Position numbers and translations under genes: made by a program | Part shown: in pieces, positions 5,805 through 13,643 of the stretch | Layout: each line of letters starts with the position of its first letter | Numbering within the stretch: the first letter of the stretch is position 1 | Assembly (NCBI GenBank): GCA_964598065.1 | Contig: CAZRAW010000062.1 | Location: 1-13,643 of the forward strand | DNA length: 13,643 bases | Source: Sulfidibacterium sp964598065 | GTDB lineage: Bacteria; Bacteroidota; Bacteroidia; Bacteroidales; F082 | Direction: 5' to 3' | Notes under the pieces: model-generated | The model's input: only the letters and a program-made list of their open reading frames with translations | Databases searched by the model: none | Told to the model about the DNA's origin: nothing

Positions 5805-8800
5805 ATGAAAATAAGCCGCTGTAAATCAGGAATTTTAATTCTGCTCTTCTGGGGGATTTTCCAGGGAGTCTTCGCACAGGAAACCGATTTCTATCAGTCG
5901 CCTGCCAACCTTTACCGCAAGGCGCTGGAGCTTTATGATGCCGGAAATTACGGTGCCGCCGGTCAAATGTTTGATCTTTATCTGAGCCGGTTGCCGGAGA
6001 AACAGAACCTGAAAGCAGAAAATGCTACCTACTATGCTGCCTATAGTGCCGTAAAGATGAATGAGGCCGATGCCATGGTGCGACTCAGCCGCTTTTTAAG
6101 TCTCTATCCTGAAAGCGTATGGCTGCCGGCTGTGAAATTTTCCATGGGAGTTACCTATTTTAATAACCATCGATACAGCGAGGCTTTGAAGGTGTTCGAC
6201 AATCTTCGGGAGGTAGATCTGAACGCGCAGCAGCGGTTAGAGTATGACTATAAGAAAGGTTACAGCCTGCTGAAACGAAATAAAACCGATGAAGCTATGG
6301 CGTTTTTCCAGGAGGTCATGGATACGAAAAGTCCGTATGCTGTGCCGGCTGCCTATTATTACGGTTACACGCAGTATGAACGGAAAAACTACGATAGCGC
6401 GCTGAAAGCCTTTTCGCTCATAAAAGACGACCCGCATTTCCGGCAGACCGTTCCCATTTATTTAATGTACATTTATTACCAACAAACCGCTTACAACAAG
6501 GTGGTGGAACTCGGGAAAAAATATCTGCCATCGGCTAAATACACATTGAAACCAGTGATGAACAGACTCATTGCCAACAGTTTGTACGAGCTGAACGATT
6601 ATGCCGGCGCCTTGCCTTATTTTATGTCTTATGAAAAACTGGCGCATAGCAGCATCACACCCGATGAAGCTTACCGCTTGGGATATACCTACTTTAAAAA
6701 TCAGAAATACGCCGAAGCCACTTATAATTTCCAGCTTGCTACCGGTGCCGGTACCCGGGTGGCGCAGGATGCATGGTATTATCTTGGGCAGTGTCATTTG
6801 AAAACCGCTCAGCCTGCTGCCGCACAAAATGCCTTTATTTCGGCTTATGAAATGAACAAAACAAATGAAATCGGGGCACAATCGCTATTAACTTATGCCC
6901 GTGTGAGCATTCGGCAGAAAGGCGACCGTAACCGCAATGCCATTGCCATGGTGCAGAATTTTATCAACAACAATGGCATCAGACAGCAATGGCGTTCGGA
7001 AGCTGCGGTTTTGCTGGCTCAGCTTTATGTGAATATGCATAATAACCTCGCTGCCATTTCTTCCATCGAAAGGTCGGGTGTGCGACAAAGGAGCCTGCAG
7101 ATAGCTTATCAGAAACTAACTTTTACACAGGCCACTGATTTTTACAACCGGCGGAATTTTATCCGGGCGCTGACCTATTTTAAAAAAGCAGCAAAATACA
7201 GCAGCGATCCGAAAATCCGTTTGAAAAGTCTGTATTGGGAAGGCGGTTGTTACTACCAGCTGCGACAGTATTCGAGAGCCACACATGCCTACAAGGTTTT
7301 CCTTACCGGTCGCGGGGCCACGGCCGTTAGTCTGTATGTTCCGGCTTATTATGACCTGGCTTACAGCTATTTCAAGCAAAGAAATTATCTACAGGCCATC
7401 AGCTGGTTTAAGCGTTTCCTGAACCTGCATTACCACGACCCGTCCATGACGACAGATGCACAACTACGCATTGCCGACAGCTACACGCTTATGGAAAAAT
7501 ATGCACTGGCTCATCCGTGGTATCGGAAAGTCATCGCGTCAGGTGGCCGGAATACCGATTATGCTTTGTACGAAGAGGCTTTTTGTTATGGCGCACAAAT
7601 GCAGTTTGGTAAAAAGATCAAAGTCTTGCAACAGCTCGTGCAGCAGTATCCTAATTCTATTTATTATACGAGATCCGTGTATGATATCGCTTCCACTTAT
7701 ACCAGTACGCTGAATAATCCACGTGAGGGGATTATTTATTTTCAGCGTATTGTGAAGGAGAAACCCCGCAGCAGCTATGCACGTATGGCTAAAGTGAAAA
7801 TCGGATTGCTTTATTACAAAAACAGCCAGTACGACCGTGCTATTAAAGAGCTGAAAGGGGTTATTGCCGCTTATCCTGCTTCGGGAGAAGCGCGCGTAGC
7901 TCTTAGCACGTTGGAAAGTATTTACCAGGACAAGGCTGACCCGGCGGCCTATTTTGCCTATGTGCATACACTGAATTTTGTTCAAATATCTAAGAGTCAG
8001 GAAGATTCGCTGACTTTTTCGGTAGGCGAAAATGCATATCTTGCCGGCAACTGTACCCGTACGGAAGCGGCGTTGCACAGCTATTTGCAGCAATTCCCCA
8101 AAGGTGGCTTTGTGTTGAAATCCTGGCATTATCTTGCCGAATGTTACGCACGCCAAAAGGATACCACTTTGGCGCTGGCCTATTACGAAAAAATCATCGC
8201 CTGGCCGGAAAATGATTACAGTCTGCCTTCGCTGGTGAAAGCGGCGCGAATGGAATATGCCCGTCGGAATTACGCAAAAGCCGCGGCATTTTATCAAAAA
8301 GTACAGCCCCAGGCGGAGGAGCCTTCTCTAAAACTGGAATCCATCGATGGCCAAATGCGGGCTAACTTTTTGTCGGCCAACCTGAGCCAGGCGGCAAAAG
8401 CTGCTAATGAACTTATCCGAATGTCTGAAGTAACTGAAGACCAGACCGTTTACGCCCATTACGTGTTGGCAAAAGCGGCATGGAAAGCCGGCGACCTGAC
8501 AACGGCCCAACGCGAATTCAGTATTACCGATAAGCTGAGCAAAGGCAAACGCGGTGCCGAGTCGAAGTACTACCTCGCTTTGATAAGTTTCAAAAATAAA
8601 AAGTATGGTAAAACGGAAAAACTGATTTATGCCTTGTCCGACCAGTATCCTACTGAGATTTACTGGGTTGCCAAAGGATTTATCCTGCTGGCGGATGTTT
8701 ACGTTGCACGGGGCAACATTTTCCAGGCGCGCGAAACGCTTAAAAGCATCGTTGCTAACTATCCGGGCAATAATTTAAAACAGATGGCCCGGAAAAAATT

Positions 8801-8861
8801 GGCTGCTCTACCGGCAGAAAAGACAACCGTTTCCAAAAAACATAACAAACAGAAGAAATAA
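5805..8861 (+). CDS. Large exported tetratricopeptide-repeat protein
   Basis: This 1018-residue protein begins with a Sec signal peptide (MKISRCKSGILILLFWGIFQ then GVFAQ, cleavage near residue 24-25). There is no lipobox cysteine at the cleavage site, so it is likely periplasmic rather than a lipoprotein. The rest is almost wholly TPR/Sel1-like helical hairpins; I count about 16 units. Examples are ALELYDAGNYGAAGQMFDLY near the N-terminus, GYTYFKNQKYAEATYNFQLA, DLAYSYFKQRNYLQAISWFK, GLLYYKNSQYDRAIKELKG, and ADVYVARGNIFQARETLKSI near the C-terminus. A basic, lysine-rich end (KKHNKQKK) closes it. No catalytic domain is visible; TPR arrays act as protein-binding scaffolds. The stop overlaps the start of the following barrel gene (TAATG), so the two are almost certainly co-translated and probably interact at the outer membrane. 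The specific function is unknown. I recall similar TPR plus barrel pairs in other Bacteroidota genomes, but this was not searched. Confidence 0.88.
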   Translation: MKISRCKSGILILLFWGIFQGVFAQETDFYQSPANLYRKALELYDAGNYGAAGQMFDLYLSRLPEKQNLKAENATYYAAYSAVKMNEADAMVRLSRFLSLYPESVWLPAVKFSMGVTYFNNHRYSEALKVFDNLREVDLNAQQRLEYDYKKGYSLLKRNKTDEAMAFFQEVMDTKSPYAVPAAYYYGYTQYERKNYDSALKAFSLIKDDPHFRQTVPIYLMYIYYQQTAYNKVVELGKKYLPSAKYTLKPVMNRLIANSLYELNDYAGALPYFMSYEKLAHSSITPDEAYRLGYTYFKNQKYAEATYNFQLATGAGTRVAQDAWYYLGQCHLKTAQPAAAQNAFISAYEMNKTNEIGAQSLLTYARVSIRQKGDRNRNAIAMVQNFINNNGIRQQWRSEAAVLLAQLYVNMHNNLAAISSIERSGVRQRSLQIAYQKLTFTQATDFYNRRNFIRALTYFKKAAKYSSDPKIRLKSLYWEGGCYYQLRQYSRATHAYKVFLTGRGATAVSLYVPAYYDLAYSYFKQRNYLQAISWFKRFLNLHYHDPSMTTDAQLRIADSYTLMEKYALAHPWYRKVIASGGRNTDYALYEEAFCYGAQMQFGKKIKVLQQLVQQYPNSIYYTRSVYDIASTYTSTLNNPREGIIYFQRIVKEKPRSSYARMAKVKIGLLYYKNSQYDRAIKELKGVIAAYPASGEARVALSTLESIYQDKADPAAYFAYVHTLNFVQISKSQEDSLTFSVGENAYLAGNCTRTEAALHSYLQQFPKGGFVLKSWHYLAECYARQKDTTLALAYYEKIIAWPENDYSLPSLVKAARMEYARRNYAKAAAFYQKVQPQAEEPSLKLESIDGQMRANFLSANLSQAAKAANELIRMSEVTEDQTVYAHYVLAKAAWKAGDLTTAQREFSITDKLSKGKRGAESKYYLALISFKNKKYGKTEKLIYALSDQYPTEIYWVAKGFILLADVYVARGNIFQARETLKSIVANYPGNNLKQMARKKLAALPAEKTTVSKKHNKQKK

Positions 8862-10666
8862 TGGGCATGAAGAGAGTTCGAATAAATAAATTATTGTTTT
8901 TGGCTTCCTGCATACTGCTGTCATCTACTGTTTTCGGGCAAAGCAAAGCAGATACTTTGAATCAGAAACACAACGAAATCGTTACTATTTACGGCAGCAG
9001 CCGTCCGGTTACGGGAGAAGCCTTGAAAATAGGGCGCAAACCGGAGGCGCCGGTGCTGGAAATGTTAACAGTTCCGGTGATTGCCGGCTTCTCCGATATT
9101 AAAGTTCCGACAACCATTCAACTGAAAACGATAAGACTTTCTTCGTCCGTGAAAACTTACCGGCCGGCACAACAGTCGTGGAAAAATCTGCTGACGCTGG
9201 GATTGGGCAGCCGTATAAGCCCGTTGCTCGAATATTTTTATTCCGGCGGAAGGTCAAAACACTATCTGCTGACGGTACATCTGTTGCATCACTCCTCATT
9301 CTTGAACATTAAAAACTACCTGCCTTCGCCTTACACATACTCAAAAGCCGGTATCAGCTATGATAAATATTTCCGGTATCATGTGTTGGCAATCCGTGGC
9401 AGTTACCGTATTAGCTCCAACCGTTACTACGGCTTCAATACCAAAGGCGACACTTTGAATTACGACAAAAATGACGCCAGCCTGAAGCAGTATTATCAGG
9501 TGGCACGTTTGGGTGTAAAATACTCCAGCAGTTACCGGAATAGTTACAAACTGAATCATCTTTTCAGAGCAAATACCTATTATCTTTCCGGCAAACACGG
9601 TATGTCGGAAATAAATGCCCATTTTGATTTTGATCTGCACAAAGGGTTCAGGGTAAGTAAAATTTTCAACCATCAACAGCTTGGGCTGGAAGGCAATTTT
9701 GACTATTTCCAAAACAAATCAACCGCTTTGCAGGCCGGTTATCAGTTGAAAGAGGATTATTACACACGTGTGCTTCCATATTTTGACGCACGTTACGGTA
9801 TTTTTTCTTTCAAAGCCGGGTTGAATTTTGAGTGGTTAAAACAAAAGGAGGAGAAACTCCATTTTTATCCTTACCTCCATGTGAATGTGAATGTTGCCCC
9901 TGGAATCTTTTCCTTTTTCGGCGGAGTTGACGGAGGCCTGAAGAAAAATTCTTTGTTGGAATTAAGTCGTGAAAACCCTTATCTTGACTCTCAACAAAAT
10001 GATTTCCGGTGGGAGAATACCAAATTTGAAGTTTATGGCGGTTTTCGTGGAAATATTGCCCGGCGTTTCGGGTTTGAATTCAGAGCCGGCTACCGCAGTT
10101 TTTCAGACATGCCTTATTTCGATCATCCCGCTTCTATGTATATGAACAATTCCGGGCCGGTATTTTTCCAAAGCAGTTCGGGTGCTTATCTTCCTCCCAA
10201 AAAAGACTTTGATATTTATTATGCCAATGGTCATGTTTTTGACCTGAGTGGCAGTCTGACCTATTCCAATACACCCGGACTAAATATCTGGTTAAAAGGA
10301 AAATACCATAATTATTCGTTGGGCAATTACGATAAACCATTGTATAAACCGCTTTTCAACATGCGTCTCGGAGCTTCCTATCAAATAAAAAAGATAAGAC
10401 CCTCATTGGAGGTAAACTATATGGATAAGCGCTGGGCATCAAAAGAATGGTATCAAATTGGTCCATGGCTGTCTGTCTGGCCCGACAATCAATTTTATTA
10501 TCTTGACCGTTATTTTGACATTAATCTCGGCGTGGACTATCAAATCGACAAACAACTTTTCAGTTTTATCCGGGTTACCAATTTATTGAATAAACAGTAT
10601 TTTCGTTTTGACGGATATCCTGTGGCCGGGCTGGAAGTTATGGTCGGCGTCCATTACCGCTTTTAA
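8861..10666 (+). CDS. Outer-membrane beta-barrel protein, TonB-dependent-receptor-like but lacking a plug domain
   Basis: This is a 601-residue protein with a signal peptide (MGMKRVRINKLLFLASCILL then SSTVFGQ, cleavage near residue 26). A second ATG two codons on (8867) gives MKRVRINK... and is an equally good start. After a short linker (EIVTIYGSSRPVTGEALKIG, about 39-58) the sequence becomes strands rich in alternating aromatic residues from about residue 95 to the end. It finishes RVTNLLNKQYFRFDGYPVAG followed by LEVMVGVHYRF, the classic C-terminal strand of TonB-dependent receptors with terminal Phe for BAM recognition. A plug domain needs about 120-150 residues, and only about 70 lie between the signal peptide and the barrel, with no TonB-box or plug motifs recognised. 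It may therefore be an open pore, a secretion partner or a surface scaffold rather than a gated receptor. It overlaps the TPR gene by one base. Automatic pipelines would probably name it a TonB-dependent receptor. Confidence 0.82.
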   Translation: MGMKRVRINKLLFLASCILLSSTVFGQSKADTLNQKHNEIVTIYGSSRPVTGEALKIGRKPEAPVLEMLTVPVIAGFSDIKVPTTIQLKTIRLSSSVKTYRPAQQSWKNLLTLGLGSRISPLLEYFYSGGRSKHYLLTVHLLHHSSFLNIKNYLPSPYTYSKAGISYDKYFRYHVLAIRGSYRISSNRYYGFNTKGDTLNYDKNDASLKQYYQVARLGVKYSSSYRNSYKLNHLFRANTYYLSGKHGMSEINAHFDFDLHKGFRVSKIFNHQQLGLEGNFDYFQNKSTALQAGYQLKEDYYTRVLPYFDARYGIFSFKAGLNFEWLKQKEEKLHFYPYLHVNVNVAPGIFSFFGGVDGGLKKNSLLELSRENPYLDSQQNDFRWENTKFEVYGGFRGNIARRFGFEFRAGYRSFSDMPYFDHPASMYMNNSGPVFFQSSSGAYLPPKKDFDIYYANGHVFDLSGSLTYSNTPGLNIWLKGKYHNYSLGNYDKPLYKPLFNMRLGASYQIKKIRPSLEVNYMDKRWASKEWYQIGPWLSVWPDNQFYYLDRYFDINLGVDYQIDKQLFSFIRVTNLLNKQYFRFDGYPVAGLEVMVGVHYRF

Positions 10667-10758
10667 CATTCGGGATTTTAACAATCTTCAACCGTTTTTT
10701 GGTTAATAACTTCCTGCAAAAGAATGTTACAGGAGTAAGTCAAAACAGTAATTTTACG

Positions 10759-10766
10759 TACCTTTG
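10759..10766 (+). promoter_or_regulatory. Candidate -7 promoter element for gyrB
   Basis: TACCTTTG exactly matches the Bacteroidota TAnnTTTG element and is the same octamer as in front of lplA. Transcription would begin near 10771, leaving a leader of about 37 nt before the gyrB ATG. No clear TTTG is seen 19-21 nt upstream. The 141-nt gap after the barrel gene holds no strong terminator; only a 4-bp AACC/GGTT hairpin around a T-rich loop is visible, near 10690-10704. Confidence 0.55.
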
Positions 10767-10807
10767 CATGTTTAAAAGGAAAAATTTTTCAAAGAAGTTT
10801 TATTATT

Positions 10808-12766
10808 ATGACAACAGACCAGAAAAACGCTGAGGATCAATATAATGCCAGCAATATTACAGTACTGGAAGGATTAGAAGCCGTGAGGAGACGTCCGGCT
10901 ATGTTTGTAGGCGATATTAGTGAACGAGGTTTGCACCATTTGGTTTACGAAGTAGTGGACAACTCTATTGACGAAGCCATGGCAGGCTATTGCGATGAAA
11001 TTTTCGTTACCATACACAAAGATAACTCCATAACCGTGTCGGACAATGGCCGTGGGATTCCTACAGGTATCCATGAAAAGGAAAATCGCTCGGCTTTGGA
11101 AGTGGTTATGACCGTTTTGCATGCCGGTGGTAAATTCGACAAAGGTTCTTATAAAGTTTCCGGTGGTCTTCACGGCGTTGGTGTAAGTTGTGTTAATGCA
11201 CTGTCAGGCAAGCTTACAGCAACTGTTTACCGGGAAGGAAAAATCTTCTATCAGGAGTATGAAAAAGGACATCCGCTGGAGGATGTGAAAGTCATCGGTG
11301 AGTCGGACAAAACCGGTACGACAATCCATTTTATTCCCGACAATACCATTTTCAGAGTAACATCTTATAATTTTGATACACTGGCAACAAGGTTACGTGA
11401 ACTGGCCTTTCTGAATAAAGGCATCCGGCTTTTACTGACCGATGAGCGCCTGACCAACGAAGATGGCTCCCCGGTACAGGAGCTTTTCCACTCGGAAAAC
11501 GGGCTTTCTGATTTCATCAAATATCTTGATGAAAACCGCGAATCGCTTGTTCCGGAGGTCATTTCCATGGAAGGCGAGAAGAACGGCGTCCCTATTGAGG
11601 TTGCCATGAAATACAACACTTCTTTTACCGAAAACCTCCACTCTTACGTCAACAACATCAACACCCACGAAGGCGGGACACACCTCTCAGGTTTCCGGCG
11701 GGCGCTTACCCGTACACTGAAAAGCTATGCCGAGAAATCAGGGATGCTGGCCAAGTTGAAATTTGACATCAACGGCGATGACTTTCGTGAAGGCCTTACC
11801 GCTATTATTTCTGTAAAAGTGATGGAACCGCAGTTTGAAGGACAGACCAAAACCAAGCTGGGCAACTCGGAGGTGATGGGCGCTGTGGACCAAATGCTCA
11901 GCGAGAATCTGGCATTTTACCTTGAAGAGCATCCCAAAGAGGCAAAAACCATCGTACAGAAAGTTATCCTCGCCGCTACGGCGCGGCATGCCGCCCGCAA
12001 AGCACGCGAACTCGTACAAAGGAAAAATGTGCTTTCCGGCTCCGGTCTTCCCGGAAAATTATCCGATTGTTCCGAACGCGACCCGGAAGTATCGGAAATT
12101 TACCTCGTGGAGGGCGATTCTGCCGGTGGTACGGCCAAACAGGGCCGCGACCGGAAATTTCAGGCTATTCTTCCCCTTCGCGGTAAGATTCTGAATGTGG
12201 AAAAAGCATTGCCACATCGTATTTTCGAAAGCGAGGAGATTAAAAATATCTATACGGCACTTGGCGTCCATCTCGGCACAGAAGAGGATAGCAAAGCGCT
12301 GAACATTGAAAAGCTGCGATATCACAAAATTATTATTATGACCGATGCTGATGTGGACGGAAGCCACATTGCAACACTGATTCTTACTTTCTTTTTCCGT
12401 TACATGCGCGAACTGATTGAAAGAGGCTATGTCTATATTGCCACGCCTCCTTTATACCTGATTCGTAAGGGAAAAACAGAACTTTATTGCTGGACGGAAG
12501 AAGAACGTTTGCAGATTGTTAGCGACCTCTCTGTTGACGGAATCGATAAAGGTATTCACATTCAGCGTTACAAAGGTCTTGGCGAAATGAATGCCGAGCA
12601 ACTCTGGTCAACCACCATGGACCCTGCCCGCCGGACGCTGCGTCAGGTAACCATTGAAAACGGTTCGGAAGCCGACCATGTTTTTTCTATGCTCATGGGT
12701 GACGATGTCCCGCCACGCAGGGCCTTCATCGAAGCCAATGCAAAATATGCCAATATCGACGCATAA
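10808..12766 (+). CDS. gyrB: DNA gyrase subunit B
   Basis: This 652-residue ATPase subunit of type II topoisomerase gyrase works with GyrA to add negative supercoils to DNA in the cytoplasm. The GHKL ATPase domain is complete: LEAVRRRPAMFVGD (23-36), YEVVDNSIDEA with catalytic-base Glu48 and Mg-binding Asn52, SDNGRGIP (78-85), SGGLHGVGVSCVNAL (118-132), and the QTK loop lysine of the transducer domain (QTKTKLGNSE, 346-355). The TOPRIM domain has LVEGDSAGG (433-441) and MTDADVDGSHI (511-521). The C-terminal region has QRYKGLGEMNAEQLW (586-600) and ends PPRRAFIEANAKYANIDA. At about 650 residues it lacks the ~170-residue insert of enterobacterial GyrB, which is normal for this phylum. TAnnTTTG promoter and rho-independent terminator candidates flank it, so it appears monocistronic. 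ParE is the main alternative, but the length, the MTDADVDGSHI motif and the RRAFIE ending favour GyrB. Confidence 0.95.
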   Translation: MTTDQKNAEDQYNASNITVLEGLEAVRRRPAMFVGDISERGLHHLVYEVVDNSIDEAMAGYCDEIFVTIHKDNSITVSDNGRGIPTGIHEKENRSALEVVMTVLHAGGKFDKGSYKVSGGLHGVGVSCVNALSGKLTATVYREGKIFYQEYEKGHPLEDVKVIGESDKTGTTIHFIPDNTIFRVTSYNFDTLATRLRELAFLNKGIRLLLTDERLTNEDGSPVQELFHSENGLSDFIKYLDENRESLVPEVISMEGEKNGVPIEVAMKYNTSFTENLHSYVNNINTHEGGTHLSGFRRALTRTLKSYAEKSGMLAKLKFDINGDDFREGLTAIISVKVMEPQFEGQTKTKLGNSEVMGAVDQMLSENLAFYLEEHPKEAKTIVQKVILAATARHAARKARELVQRKNVLSGSGLPGKLSDCSERDPEVSEIYLVEGDSAGGTAKQGRDRKFQAILPLRGKILNVEKALPHRIFESEEIKNIYTALGVHLGTEEDSKALNIEKLRYHKIIIMTDADVDGSHIATLILTFFFRYMRELIERGYVYIATPPLYLIRKGKTELYCWTEEERLQIVSDLSVDGIDKGIHIQRYKGLGEMNAEQLWSTTMDPARRTLRQVTIENGSEADHVFSMLMGDDVPPRRAFIEANAKYANIDA

Positions 12767-12784
12767 GACTCCTTTCGGATTTTG

Positions 12785-12832
12785 AAAAAAAAAACAGAGG
12801 CTGTTCAAATTTTGAATGGCTTTTGTTTTTTT
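12785..12832 (+). terminator. Rho-independent terminator after gyrB
   Basis: CAGAGGCTGTTCAA (12795-12808) pairs with TTGAATGGCTTTTG (12812-12825) over 14 consecutive positions, including four G-U pairs, with a 3-nt loop. It is followed by seven T residues (12826-12832) and preceded by a run of ten A residues that extends the stem. The A-run means it could also stop transcription from the right. It begins 18 nt after the gyrB stop. Confidence 0.85.
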
Positions 12833-12849
12833 ATCAACGAGACACCCTT

Positions 12850-12912
12850 GGGGGAGATGGTGATTTTGGCCCCGACCAATCTTTCACTGTTCATTTCATT
12901 CCCCCTTTTTTT
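12850..12912 (+). other. Possible second weak hairpin between gyrB and rpsP
   Basis: GGGGGAG (12850-12856) can pair with TTCCCCC (12899-12905) around a 42-nt loop that holds a small TTGG/CCAA helix, and is followed by seven T residues. The long loop makes this a poor terminator. It may be a backup terminator or chance. The rest of the 277-nt gap shows nothing coding that I can support. Confidence 0.25.
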
Positions 12913-12966
12913 ATTCTTTATTCCCGGCATGGCCGCCCAAAAACAAAAAATAATTCCCGGGAAAAG

Positions 12967-12998
12967 TTTTCATTATTAAAAAAATAATCCGATATTTG
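12967..12998 (+). promoter_or_regulatory. Candidate promoter for rpsP
   Basis: TTTT at 12967-12970, a 20-nt spacer, then GATATTTG at 12991-12998. This differs from the Bacteroidota consensus TTTG-N19-21-TAnnTTTG by one base in each half. It lies about 45 nt before the rpsP ATG, and an A/T-rich leader without a Shine-Dalgarno sequence follows. Confidence 0.45.
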
Positions 12999-13043
12999 CA
13001 GCCAATTTTATTAAATCATTATTTATTTAAAAATTAGACTGTT

Positions 13044-13643
13044 ATGCCAGTTAAGATGAGATTACAACGTTATGGTAAGAAGGGAAATCCTTATTATCAT
13101 CTCGTTATTGCGGATGGTCGTGCACCACGTGACGGAAAGTATATTGAGAAAATAGGGATGTATGATCCTACAAAAAATCCTGCTCAGATTGAAATTGATG
13201 TTGATGCTGCTTTGAGCTGGTTGCAAAAAGGCGCACAACCTACAGACACTGTCAGGGCTATCCTTTCATACAAAGGGGTGTTGTATAAACTTCACTTGCT
13301 CAAAGGTGTGAAAAAAGGTGCTTTTGATGAGGCACAGGCTGAGGTAAAATTTCAGGCCTGGTTGAAAGAAAAAGAGGCTAAAATTGCTGCCAAAGTCAGC
13401 GGTTTGGAAGAAAAATCACGCGATGAAAAGAAAATACGTTTTGAAACCGAAACTAAAATTCGTGAAGCACGTGAAGCCGTGTTAGCCAAGAAAAAAGCTG
13501 TTGAAATAGAAGCCGAAGTTGCCGCTGCCAAAGAGGCTGCCGATGAAACTAAAGCTAAAGCAACTGTTGAAACTGTGGCTGAAACCGAAGAGCCTAAAGC
13601 CGAAGAAATTAAGGCTGAAGATGCTGAGGAATCTAAAACTGAA
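13044..13643 (+). CDS. rpsP: 30S ribosomal protein S16 with long acidic/basic C-terminal tail (partial, runs off window)
   Basis: The 200 codons to the window end are open with no stop. The core (1 to about 85) is typical S16: MPVKMRLQRYGKKGNPYYHL then VIADGRAPRDGKYIEKIGMY and DPTKNP, and later WLQKGAQPTDTVRAILSYKG. S16 binds 16S rRNA early in assembly of the 30S subunit. S16 in most bacteria ends near residue 80-90. Here a further 110 or more residues follow: a conserved-looking linker (VKFQAWLKEKEAKI, 101-114), then a charged helical or disordered stretch rich in Glu, Lys and Ala (LEEKSRDEKKIR..., then repeated AE/KAE units). Extended S16 tails are usual in Bacteroidota. The tail nucleotides are repetitive but hold one frame throughout. 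The gene is alone in the visible part; rimM and trmD, its common partners elsewhere, would lie outside the window if present. Confidence 0.95.
   Translation, partial: MPVKMRLQRYGKKGNPYYHLVIADGRAPRDGKYIEKIGMYDPTKNPAQIEIDVDAALSWLQKGAQPTDTVRAILSYKGVLYKLHLLKGVKKGAFDEAQAEVKFQAWLKEKEAKIAAKVSGLEEKSRDEKKIRFETETKIREAREAVLAKKKAVEIEAEVAAAKEAADETKAKATVETVAETEEPKAEEIKAEDAEESKTE

Noticed and set aside
7539..8297. 252-codon open frame on the minus strand inside the TPR gene
   Set aside because: Antisense to a continuous TPR-repeat protein; no recognisable domain or start context.
5805..8861. Identity of the TPR protein as the gliding/type IX secretion factor SprE/PorW
   Set aside because: SprE/PorW is a lipoprotein, and this one has a plain signal peptide and no lipobox; no other type IX secretion gene is nearby.
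8900..8911. Possible lipobox (LASC, residues 14-17) in the barrel protein
   Set aside because: Only four hydrophobic residues precede the cysteine and the hydrophobic segment continues after it to a normal signal-peptidase I site (VFGQ). A C-terminal TonB-type barrel is also not a lipoprotein.
12782..12979. 65-codon frame starting with TTG after gyrB
   Set aside because: It reads straight through the gyrB terminator hairpin and its T-run, which explains its low-complexity Phe-rich translation.
1..13643. Search for CRISPR arrays, tRNA or rRNA genes and insertion-sequence ends
   Set aside because: No regularly spaced repeats, no cloverleaf-like sequence, and no transposase frame or terminal inverted repeats were seen, even around the decayed left edge.

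Overview
The window looks like chromosomal DNA from a member of the Bacteroidota, probably an anaerobic Bacteroidales-type lineage. The signs are: TACCTTTG-type -7 promoter elements (TAnnTTTG) upstream of two transcription units; no recognisable Shine-Dalgarno sequence at most starts; a ribosomal protein S16 with a long Glu/Lys/Ala tail; and a large exported TPR protein paired with a TonB-receptor-like outer-membrane barrel. The genus cannot be named from the sequence alone.

Left edge (1-464, + strand): a decayed patch of defence or mobile DNA. It holds the C-terminal end of a probable type IIG/Eco57I-like restriction-modification methylase interrupted by an in-frame stop, followed by a RhuM-family gene. 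The RhuM gene has lost its middle: the N-terminal 34 or so codons are joined, in a different frame, to a short conserved C-terminal piece.

Region 469-5474 (- strand): a compact three-gene operon transcribed as lipoate-protein ligase, then a roughly 990-residue FAD/Fe-S oxidoreductase of the YdiJ/D-2-hydroxyacid dehydrogenase type, then a divergent HypD. The first two genes abut with no spacer and the last two overlap by 4 nt (ATGA). No other hyp gene or hydrogenase is in the window. The HypD copy keeps its cysteines but has lost the histidines of the CGGHTH motif, so its role beside a redox flavoprotein is the main puzzle here.

Region 5475-5804: a divergent intergenic region with a promoter element for the left operon, a terminator-like hairpin, a 10-bp direct repeat, and an AT palindrome just before the right-hand operon.

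Region 5805-10666 (+ strand): two overlapping genes (TAATG) for a 1018-residue exported TPR protein and a 601-residue outer-membrane beta-barrel that resembles a TonB-dependent receptor but has no room for a plug domain. They probably form one envelope system of unknown function.

Region 10667-13643 (+ strand): housekeeping genes. gyrB has its own -7 element and a strong rho-independent terminator. After a 277-nt gap comes rpsP (S16), cut off by the window end.
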